Assembly: GCA_964397015.1 (NCBI GenBank)
Contig: CAYNHL010000070.1
Location: 1 to 19,289 of the forward strand
DNA length: 19,289 nucleotides
Direction: 5' to 3'
DNA from: MADRE2 sp964397015
GTDB taxonomy: Bacteria; Desulfobacterota; Desulfobacteria; Desulfobacterales; Desulfobacteraceae
Within the stretch, counting starts at the first letter, position 1. Each line of letters opens with the position of its first letter. This document shows positions 7,608 to 14,258 of the stretch, piece after piece. The translations under genes and the position numbers were made by a program. The notes under the pieces were generated by a model. The model searched no databases and was not told the DNA's origin. It saw only the letters and a program-made list of their open reading frames with translations.

Positions 7608-10600
7608 TTAAATATTGAGTTCCCGGCGGATCACGTTCATCAGTTTTTCTCTGTCCAGCTTGATCTGGTATTCGTCAATACCGACTTTCTTGCCTTTTTC
7701 AATATGGGCCTCGCTGGCCAGTGAGGTCAATGCAATGACCGTGAGGTGTGAATATTTGGGGTCTCCCTTGATCTGTTTTGTCAATTCAAATCCATCCATA
7801 TTCGGCATTTCCAGGTCTGTCACGACAATGTCGATGCTCTCGACCCTTTCCTTGAGCAGTTCCCATGCAATCAGCCCGTCTTCTGCTTCAATAACTTTGA
7901 ATCCGTCTTCTTCCATGAATGATTTGACCTGGTTTCTGAAAAATGCTGAGTCCTCGGCGAACAGGATTATTTTTTCACCTTGTTCCGCCCTGCCTGCCGC
8001 AGCCTTGGTATCCTTTTCAAACCAATCGGGATTCAGCTTTTTGACCAGTTCGAAAATATCCACCAGCAATGTGGTGTGATCGTTGATGATCATGGATCCG
8101 TTGATGGCATCCTGCTTTAAAGTATCGGAATCAACCTCCAGGACAACTTCCAATGCGTCCACGGGCGGTGTCACCATCAGCCCGACCTCTCTTTCCTTGA
8201 CCTTGAATACAATGACCTCCTGCTGCTCCTTTTGGGGGAGGGGACTGAAATCGGCTATCTGTGACAGCTCGAATAGCGGAAGGGCGCCTCCTCTGTATTG
8301 AACCACTTTCCTGCCGCCGATCTCTTCGATGGTGTTGGTCTGGATCCGTTCAATTCGTTCAACAAGGTTCAAGGGCGCGGCAAAGTATTCGGTGTCCCCG
8401 TTTTTGAACGTCAAAAGCGCCACTTTGTCTTTTGCCAGTTCAATTTCACTTTGTCTCGCCCTGGCCTGGGCTTTCTGGCTTATTTCGGAAACAGAGGACA
8501 GGTCAGCCATCTGGGCGAGGTTGGAAATATCTAGTATAAGCGCTACCTTGCCGTCTCCCATGATGGTGGCACCGGCAAATGCAGTACATTTTTTCAGGTG
8601 GCGGCCTACCGGTTTGACCACTATTTCTTCAGAATCAAGCAGTTTATCCACCACCAGTCCGTACTTGAATGTACCGGCAGACACGACGGCAATATTCAAT
8701 GCACTGGCCGCATGATACCGTCTGTCTTCAACGGTCCGGTTATCATCATCTGCTGAATTTGATGTTTCACCGGTGATGTCGCCATCTTCCACATCATGTT
8801 TCCGGCTACGGCGGTCTGCAATATTTTTACGGCGGTCCGGCAATTGGGTTTTTCCATTCCGGTCCTTGAATTTTTTTTCGATTCCAAGGACATCGGACAG
8901 GTTCAGCAAGGGAAGAAGCTCACCTCGAAGCCTGACTACATCGGCATCTCCGACTTTTTCAATTTTTTCTTTCACCTGGGCGGCCGGAATTCGCAGCAGT
9001 TCGTTGAGGTTGACCTGGGGAACAGCATATCGCTCATCTCCCACTGCAGTGATCTGGCTTGGGATTATGGCCAGGGTCAACGGCAGTTTGATCTGGATGG
9101 TAGTGCCTTTTCCCGGGGTGGAATCCAGTTCGATGATGCCGCCAAGGGATTCAATATTGGTGGAGACAACATCCATGCCCACTCCCCTGCCTGAAACATC
9201 AGTCACCTTGGAGGCTGTTGAAAATCCGGGCAAAAATATCAGCTCCATCCGCTGCTTTTCCGACATTTCAGCCACCTGGTTTTCGCTGATAAGGCCTTTG
9301 TCAATAGCCGCGTCCGCGATTTTATCCGGATACAGTCCTTTCCCGTCATCAGATATGACAAGGTTAACCTGGCCTGCGTCGTGGAATGCTTTCAGGATGA
9401 TTTTTCCAGTCGGGGGTTTTCCCATCTGTTCTCTTTCCATGGGAAGTTCGATGCCATGGTCAACCGAATTTCTTATCAGGTGGGTCAAAGGGTCGTTTAT
9501 GGCTTCCAGAATTGTTTTATCCAGCTCCACCTCTTTGCCCTCGATGACCAGGTCAATGGATTTGCCTAAGTCCTGGGAAAGATCCCGTACAACCCGGGTG
9601 AACTTGTTGAGTATGTTGGCAATGGGCTGCATCCGGGTGCGCATTATGGCTTCCTGGAGTTCAGACGTGATCATGTCGATACGCTGACTGGAAATTTCTG
9701 TCGCCTTGACATTGCTTGAAGTTATTCCCTGGAGCAGCTGGTTCCTGCTGAGCACAAGCTCTCCGGCCAGATTCATGAGCGTATCCAGGAGATTTACATG
9801 CACGCGCAGTGAATTCTGGGGTTTGCCGGAGGTGGTCAGCTCTTTGTCGGCCTGTTCCTTTTCCGCTGCGGCAGGCACTGCTGTCGACGATTTCCCGGCG
9901 GTGTCGGATACTTTTTCCTGCTTGGGTGATACTGCCTGTGTTTTGGTTTTTTCCATGGCGGGCGAGGCCGGGGCGGCAGCCTGTTTTGTCTCACTGGCTT
10001 GCGCCGGCATGGCAACCGGTTCATTTACTGTCGCTGATTTGCTTGGTACCAGCATCGTGTCATCAATGGAGTGAATATACTTTCTGTGAATATCAAAAAG
10101 TGTTTCCGTCATGTCGGATTCGATGATGGAGGCAAAAAGCACCTGGAACGGAATCCGGTTGGCAGGATCTCCTTCAAGGGTTCCAACGGATTCGAAATCG
10201 ATCCTTGAATCGACGATTGTTCCCGTTTTTTGAAGGTTGGACAGCACTTCTATGGGGTTCTTTTTCTTTCTGTGAATATCGGTGATCAGGTCATATTCAA
10301 CCAAAAAAAGGTTTTTGCCCTCATCTCTGCAGCTGTTGATTTCATAGAGGGAGACCTGGTGGAAAATCCGGCCGTCCTTGAGCTGGATATCCACCAGTTC
10401 GGAAACCGTTTCCTGTTTTTCTTCGGGCAGAGAGGCTTTTGTTATATTTTCCAGTGCGTCTATATGGCTTGTGATGTCAGTATCATTGCTGGATTCAATG
10501 TTTCTGAGCAAGGATTCAAGCTGGTCAAAGCCCTTGAGCAATACACTGATTTTGGCGGAGTCCGGCACCAGCTCCATATTCCGGATAAGGCCCAGTACAT

Positions 10601-10814
10601 TTTCAAGGCTGTGGGAAAGATTCTTGATGGTGGTGAGCCCCATGAATCCAGCTCCCCCCTTGATGGAATGGGCGGCCCGGAATACATTGTTCACCAGATC
10701 GACATCGATATTCTCCCCGGCAGCCTCAATGGCCAGCAGGTCACTTTCAATGTCACCTAAGTGGTCAAGGGATTCTTCAATGTACATCTGCAGGGTTTCG
10801 TCGTCTTCAAGCAT
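7608..10814 (-). CDS. cheA: Chemotaxis histidine kinase CheA with two CheW domains and a C-terminal receiver (array 1)
   Basis: This 1068-residue hybrid kinase phosphorylates itself in response to receptors and passes phosphate to receivers. Domains in order: Hpt/P1 with His49 in AAHSIKGG; a P2-like regulator-docking region (about 165-250); an Ala/Pro/Lys-rich linker (about 255-330); the dimerisation helices (about 335-400); the ATPase domain with N-box DPLTHLIRNSVDHG (441-454), ISDDGKG and GRGVGMD (542-548); a first CheW/P5 domain (about 580-765); a second, divergent CheW domain (about 795-930); and a receiver with E954/D955, D1000, T1030 and K1052. The first CheW domain carries a hydrophilic insert with three Asp-Arg-Arg tripeptides (about 651-706). 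Usual CheA is about 650-700 residues. AGGAG lies 7 bases before the ATG. It leads array 1. Confidence 0.97.
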   Translation of the reverse strand: MLEDDETLQMYIEESLDHLGDIESDLLAIEAAGENIDVDLVNNVFRAAHSIKGGAGFMGLTTIKNLSHSLENVLGLIRNMELVPDSAKISVLLKGFDQLESLLRNIESSNDTDITSHIDALENITKASLPEEKQETVSELVDIQLKDGRIFHQVSLYEINSCRDEGKNLFLVEYDLITDIHRKKKNPIEVLSNLQKTGTIVDSRIDFESVGTLEGDPANRIPFQVLFASIIESDMTETLFDIHRKYIHSIDDTMLVPSKSATVNEPVAMPAQASETKQAAAPASPAMEKTKTQAVSPKQEKVSDTAGKSSTAVPAAAEKEQADKELTTSGKPQNSLRVHVNLLDTLMNLAGELVLSRNQLLQGITSSNVKATEISSQRIDMITSELQEAIMRTRMQPIANILNKFTRVVRDLSQDLGKSIDLVIEGKEVELDKTILEAINDPLTHLIRNSVDHGIELPMEREQMGKPPTGKIILKAFHDAGQVNLVISDDGKGLYPDKIADAAIDKGLISENQVAEMSEKQRMELIFLPGFSTASKVTDVSGRGVGMDVVSTNIESLGGIIELDSTPGKGTTIQIKLPLTLAIIPSQITAVGDERYAVPQVNLNELLRIPAAQVKEKIEKVGDADVVRLRGELLPLLNLSDVLGIEKKFKDRNGKTQLPDRRKNIADRRSRKHDVEDGDITGETSNSADDDNRTVEDRRYHAASALNIAVVSAGTFKYGLVVDKLLDSEEIVVKPVGRHLKKCTAFAGATIMGDGKVALILDISNLAQMADLSSVSEISQKAQARARQSEIELAKDKVALLTFKNGDTEYFAAPLNLVERIERIQTNTIEEIGGRKVVQYRGGALPLFELSQIADFSPLPQKEQQEVIVFKVKEREVGLMVTPPVDALEVVLEVDSDTLKQDAINGSMIINDHTTLLVDIFELVKKLNPDWFEKDTKAAAGRAEQGEKIILFAEDSAFFRNQVKSFMEEDGFKVIEAEDGLIAWELLKERVESIDIVVTDLEMPNMDGFELTKQIKGDPKYSHLTVIALTSLASEAHIEKGKKVGIDEYQIKLDREKLMNVIRRELNI

Positions 10815-10844
10815 ATTGCATCTCCTGGAAAGGGGGTTAAGCCG

Positions 10845-10900
10845 ATTTTATCATCGCTATTTTATCAGGAACGGGCTTGAAAAGATAGAAAAAAATTAAC
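10845..10900 (-). promoter_or_regulatory. Possible promoter region for array 1, with a repeated GATAAAAT
   Basis: The 112 bases between the U32 gene and cheA1 carry GATAAAAT twice in the - strand direction (10859-10866 and 10845-10852), start to start 14 bases. Each contains TAAAAT, a 5/6 match to a sigma-70 -10 box, and CTGATAA near the first resembles a FliA-type -10. No convincing -35 partner was found, so the sigma class is open. Confidence 0.3.
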
Positions 10901-10926
10901 CTTCAGCAGAAAAACACAGCACGAAA

Positions 10927-12150
10927 TCAAACAGGATCCATCGTTTTTCTGATGATGTCGTTGGGTTGAAACCGGGAATTCAGAAAAAGAGTCACGATTG
11001 TGTTAGGCTGCCCGTGGTTGATATCATTGCCGGTTTTGTCCTTTATTCCGAGGATACGGCATTTGAAAGGCGGTTTTCCAGGCGAAATGATTTCAATCGG
11101 GTCTGTGACAGACAGCTTGTTTCTGATGGCGACCCGGTGGGTGTTGTCGCTGGAGGAACTCACGATTTTGCCGGCAAAGCCGTGGATCTCCCCGTTTCGA
11201 ACATCCTGAAAGTTGCATGCAATGTCATCGGGGTTGGAGAAATAGAACCCTGTGGTCAACGTGCGGTTGAATACCTTGCGCAGTGATTCATACCAGTCCG
11301 GGTCCGGGCTGTAGGTTTCAGGGTTCCGGCAGTAGGCATCGATTGCCTGACGGTAGGTGTTCACGGTGGCAGCCAGATAATGGATCCCCTTCATCCGGCC
11401 TTCAATCTTGAGAGCAGTCACCCTGGTCCTGATCAGTTCAGGGATATGCTCAATCATGCACAGGTCCCTGGAATTGAAGATATAGGTTCCGCGTTTGTCT
11501 TCCATAACAGGATAGTATTCTCCCGGCCGCTTTTCTTCCACTACCGAGTATCGCCACCGGCAGGGATGGCTGCACAATCCCCTGTTACTGTCCCTGAGGC
11601 TCAAAAAGCTGCTCAAAAGGCACCGGCCGGAATAGGATATACACATGGCACCATGGACAAACGCTTCCGTTTCAATGATGTCTCGTCCGGCTATATCCTG
11701 GATTTCCTCCAGCGAGAGTTCTCTTGCCAGGTTTACCCGTCTGACACCCTGGTTTTTCCAGAACTCGAGGGCATTGTAATTGGTTGTGTTGGCCTGGGTG
11801 CTGAGATGGATGTCAATGTGCGGGATAATTGTTTTACAAAGATACAGTATGCCGGGGTCGGATACAATAACGGCATCAGCAGACAGGTCGCCGATGGTCT
11901 CCAGGTAATTGGCAAGGGCCTTTGTTTCATGATTTCTGGAATAGATATTACAGGCTATGTATACGGCAACATTTCGGGCGTGGGCATAACTGATACCCTC
12001 TGCTAACTCTTCGGCAGAAAAGTTGCCTGAAAAATTCCGCAGGCTGAAATCTTTTCCTGCCAGGTAGACTGCATCCGCTCCGTAATGTACAGCGATTTCA
12101 AGTTTTTCAAGATTACCGGCCGGTGCAAGCAGTTCAGGTTTTTTTATCAT
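10927..12150 (-). CDS. U32 family protein with [4Fe-4S] cysteine set, TrhP/UbiU-like (peptidase U32 by name)
   Basis: U32 proteins are mostly annotated as peptidases, but studied members (TrhP, RlhA, UbiU/UbiV) are Fe-S proteins needed for hydroxylation of RNA or ubiquinone. This protein has 407 residues from ATG 12150. It opens with ELLAPAGNLEKLEIAVHYGA, the typical U32 start, and has the family signature HGAMCISYSGRCLLS. Cysteines 170, 177, 193 and 231 match, within a residue or so, the Fe-S ligands I recall for UbiU, and C197 adds a fifth. The segment NRGLCSHPCRW resembles TrhP-type proteins, so hydroxylation of tRNA uridine is the best guess. A longer reading frame back to 12210 would run through the tRNA gene and was rejected. 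The tRNA 3' end is 26 bases upstream, so both may share a transcript. Confidence 0.88.
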   Translation of the reverse strand: MIKKPELLAPAGNLEKLEIAVHYGADAVYLAGKDFSLRNFSGNFSAEELAEGISYAHARNVAVYIACNIYSRNHETKALANYLETIGDLSADAVIVSDPGILYLCKTIIPHIDIHLSTQANTTNYNALEFWKNQGVRRVNLARELSLEEIQDIAGRDIIETEAFVHGAMCISYSGRCLLSSFLSLRDSNRGLCSHPCRWRYSVVEEKRPGEYYPVMEDKRGTYIFNSRDLCMIEHIPELIRTRVTALKIEGRMKGIHYLAATVNTYRQAIDAYCRNPETYSPDPDWYESLRKVFNRTLTTGFYFSNPDDIACNFQDVRNGEIHGFAGKIVSSSSDNTHRVAIRNKLSVTDPIEIISPGKPPFKCRILGIKDKTGNDINHGQPNTIVTLFLNSRFQPNDIIRKTMDPV

Positions 12151-12176
12151 GGTATGGCCGCTGAAATCAGGATAAA

Positions 12177-12251
12177 TGGTACCCCCGGCAAGAATCGAAC
12201 TTGCGCACATGGATTAGGAATCCAATGCTCTATCCACTGAGCTACGGGGGC
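12177..12251 (-). tRNA. tRNA-Arg (anticodon CCU), CCA encoded
   Basis: Read on the - strand the 75 bases fold as a tRNA. The acceptor stem is GCCCCCG with CGGGGGT (first pair G-U), the D-arm is GCTC...GAGC, the anticodon loop TTCCTAA has CCT in the middle, and the T-arm is GCAAG-TTCGATT-CTTGC. Discriminator A and an encoded CCA follow. The anticodon stem TTGGA/TCCAT has an unpaired T-T at its outer end and the variable loop is short (4). The anticodon reads AGG arginine codons. Confidence 0.95.
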
Positions 12252-12274
12252 ACGGGTAAAATAAAAGTGGTGGT

Positions 12275-12303
12275 TTAATACCATAAAAAAATGTGATGTG
12301 CAA
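12275..12303 (-). promoter_or_regulatory. Putative sigma-70 promoter of the tRNA-Arg gene
   Basis: On the - strand, TTGCAC (12303-12298) is followed after exactly 17 bases by TATTAA (12280-12275), about 24 bases before the tRNA 5' end. Matches to consensus are 3/6 and 4/6, and the spacing is ideal. The rest of the 251-base gap 12252-12502 is AT-rich and shows no further gene. Confidence 0.4.
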
Positions 12304-12411
12304 GAGTGGACTTAGTTTCTCAGTCTATTTGAATCTGTTTTTTGTCTGACTCTACCAAGAGATGAAGGACTGTTTGTGAAGTCACAGAAGAATGTGTATT
12401 TTAAAAAAGAC

Positions 12412-12444
12412 TTGACAATATGGAATAAATATTGCATTTATAGG
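12412..12444 (+). promoter_or_regulatory. Alternative sigma-70-type promoter for the CheX-receiver gene
   Basis: A perfect TTGACA sits at 12412-12417, but no good -10 lies at 16-18 bases. The nearest candidates are TTTATA (12437) after 19 bases and TATAGG (12439) after 21. It competes with the overlapping sigma-54-like site. Confidence 0.3.
12421..12436 (+). promoter_or_regulatory. Putative sigma-54 (RpoN) promoter for the CheX-receiver gene
   Basis: TGGAATAAATATTGCA has the essential -24 GG (12422-12423) and -12 GC (12434-12435) separated by exactly 10 bases, with TGG at one end and TTGCA at the other as in TGGCAC-N5-TTGCA. The CAC portion is not conserved. It lies about 67 bases before the start codon. 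Confidence 0.45.
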
Positions 12445-12502
12445 GTAAATTAACTATTTGAAATAACAAGAAAAATTAATATTTATCACATATGGGTTAC
12501 TA

Positions 12503-13384
12503 ATGATGAAATTCAATGAACATATAAATATTTTGATTGATGCCTATAAAACAAGCATAGAGCAAATGACACGCCTGAAGGTGACAGGTTCAGAAATAAG
12601 ACAGACTCTCAAGGAAAAGAATGTTTTACAATTTGCTCACATTATTTCCTATACTGATTATGACAATAAAGTTGAAGGGGAATTTGTCCTGACATTTGAC
12701 AGCATTCAGGATGCTTTGAAACTTGCTTCTGCGATTGCACAAAGACTTGGAATGGGAAAACTCAACGAAATCGGTGATGATTCTACTGATTTGCTGAACG
12801 AATTTTTAAATGTTGTGGTCGGGCGCACCATATCAGACTGGGACAATATCGGCTTGAAGGTGAAATTCGGTACCCCTGTTTACAAGGAAAGTTACAAAAG
12901 TGCCTCTTCAAAGTCTTCTCAAGGGTATATAATCAGCCTTGATGTCGCGGAAGCAACGGCAGAAAAATCAACGGAGCAGATTGTTTTAAGAGTATTTTTC
13001 GAAGAAAAATCTGAAAGCAAAATCAAGGGTAAAAAAATACTGCTTGTTGATGATTCCAGAGTCATGAGAAATATTATTTCCCAGGTTCTTGTTGCAGAAG
13101 GCGTCATGATAAAAGAGGCGGAAAATGGTGAAGTGGGTGCAAGGGTTTACCGGACGTTCAATCCCCATTTAACGCTCATGGATATCAATATGCCTGAAAT
13201 GGGCGGTTTTGAAGCTATTGAAAAAATAAGAGAATTTGATGCAGATTCAAAATTTATTATTCTTTCTTCAAGCTCCAGAAAAGATGAAATTATCAAGGCA
13301 AAACAGCTGAAAGTATCTGGTTATCTGGTAAAACCGGTTGAACCGGAGCAGCTTATAGAACGCGTCTCCTCCATACTGGGATGA
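12503..13384 (+). CDS. CheX/CheC-like phosphatase domain fused to a CheY-like receiver
   Basis: This 293-residue protein has an N-terminal domain (about 1-165) of the CheX/CheC type. It holds the phosphatase pattern D96-x3-E100-x2-N103 with Pro125 after 21 residues, close to the known D/S-x3-E-x2-N-x22-P. In CheC/CheX the Glu and Asn help hydrolyse CheY phosphate. The C-terminal receiver (about 175-293) has D183/D184, D227 in LMDINMPEMGG, S255/S256 in the usual Thr/Ser position, and K277-P, so it should be phosphorylatable. A single protein may thus receive and remove phosphate, or regulate the phosphatase by phosphorylation; this is an inference. It is transcribed opposite to both che arrays from its own AT-rich leader. 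GGGT is the only weak ribosome site; ATG 12506 is an alternative start. GC content is visibly lower than in its neighbours. Confidence 0.85.
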   Translation: MMKFNEHINILIDAYKTSIEQMTRLKVTGSEIRQTLKEKNVLQFAHIISYTDYDNKVEGEFVLTFDSIQDALKLASAIAQRLGMGKLNEIGDDSTDLLNEFLNVVVGRTISDWDNIGLKVKFGTPVYKESYKSASSKSSQGYIISLDVAEATAEKSTEQIVLRVFFEEKSESKIKGKKILLVDDSRVMRNIISQVLVAEGVMIKEAENGEVGARVYRTFNPHLTLMDINMPEMGGFEAIEKIREFDADSKFIILSSSSRKDEIIKAKQLKVSGYLVKPVEPEQLIERVSSILG

Positions 13385-13439
13385 TCTCGGTGTTGAACGA
13401 GAACCGCGGCAGATAGGGATATGTCCTGAGGCTGGAATG

Positions 13440-14258
13440 CTATTTGTGACAATAATATGCAGTGGCGCCACAATCCACCCTTTTTAACTGTTCATTGATA
13501 TCAAACAGCGTTTCAGTGGCCCCGACGATCAATACGCCTTTGTCCTTCAAGCATGCCGACAGGCTTTGAAAAAGTCTCTGGCGGTCTGTTTTACTGAAAT
13601 ATATGGCCACATTCCGGCAGAAAATGATATCAAATTTTTCACGTTCAAATTTGGGCTGCAGCAGGTTTATTTTTTCAAAATAGACCGTGCTCCTCAGTTC
13701 ATCTTTTATTTTCCAGTGTGGTTCTTCCCGGGTAAAATATTTATTCAACTGAACAGCAGAAAGTCCCCGGCTGACTTCATAATTGGAATAAAGGCCGCGG
13801 CTGGCTTTTACGATGGCTGAATCCGAGATATCAGAAGCCTTGACTCTGATATGATAACTGGAAAAATTTTCTTTGAAATACTCCATAAGAGTTATGGCAA
13901 TGGAATAGACTTCCTGGCCGGTAGAGCATGCACAACTCCAGATATTCAGCTGACTGCGTTTTTGATCCAGGTTGGCCTGCCAATCCGGCAGCAGCTTTTC
14001 CTTTAAGAGCACATAAGGCCTTTTATCTCGAAAAAAAGAGGTTTCATTTGTGGTCATCAGGTCCACTATACGGCTGGTCAGTTGTGAGGAGCTTTTTGCT
14101 TCTGCAATCAGGTCCTCAAACGAAGAAAGACAATATTCTTCAATCAGGGGCTGGAGCCTGCTTTCTATAAGGTATGCCTTGTTTTTCTTAAGAACGATGC
14201 CACTGTGCCTGCGGACAATAACGGCCAGTTCCATAAGCGCTTTTATGGTTATCTTCAT
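13440..14258 (-). CDS. cheR: Chemoreceptor glutamate methyltransferase CheR (array 2)
   Basis: This is the second CheR of the window, 272 residues, with the same core as the one at 5145-5981 but clearly diverged. NETSFFRD lies at 71-78, the SAM-binding segment WSCACSTGQEVYS at about 107-119, ASDIS at about 141-145 and CRNVAIYF at 214-221. Like its paralogue it has GQE rather than the more common GEE in the SAM loop. The ATG overlaps the cheB2 stop by four bases (ATGA), so translation is coupled. It ends array 2 within the window; 55 bases without a clear terminator separate it from the convergent CheX-receiver gene. The C-terminus is richer in Cys (two in the last 11 residues) than the other copy. 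Confidence 0.97.
   Translation of the reverse strand: MKITIKALMELAVIVRRHSGIVLKKNKAYLIESRLQPLIEEYCLSSFEDLIAEAKSSSQLTSRIVDLMTTNETSFFRDKRPYVLLKEKLLPDWQANLDQKRSQLNIWSCACSTGQEVYSIAITLMEYFKENFSSYHIRVKASDISDSAIVKASRGLYSNYEVSRGLSAVQLNKYFTREEPHWKIKDELRSTVYFEKINLLQPKFEREKFDIIFCRNVAIYFSKTDRQRLFQSLSACLKDKGVLIVGATETLFDINEQLKRVDCGATAYYCHK

Noticed and set aside
8773..9687. Long open frame (304 codons) on the + strand opposite cheA1
   Set aside because: It mirrors the codon pattern of the cheA1 kinase region, its product is Ser-rich low-information sequence, and cheA1 itself has every expected domain and motif.
12151..12210. N-terminal extension of the U32 protein starting at 12210
   Set aside because: It would translate the 3' part of the tRNA-Arg gene. 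The family's usual opening (PELLAPAGN) begins right after ATG 12150.
12177..12502. Genomic island or attachment site at tRNA-Arg
   Set aside because: No integrase gene and no second copy of the tRNA 3' end were found in the window, so tRNA proximity and low GC alone are not enough.
13384..13440. Possible bidirectional terminator between CheX-REC and cheR2
   Set aside because: The best stem (TCTCG/CGAGA) is 5 bp and no T run follows on either strand, so it does not meet a terminator standard.
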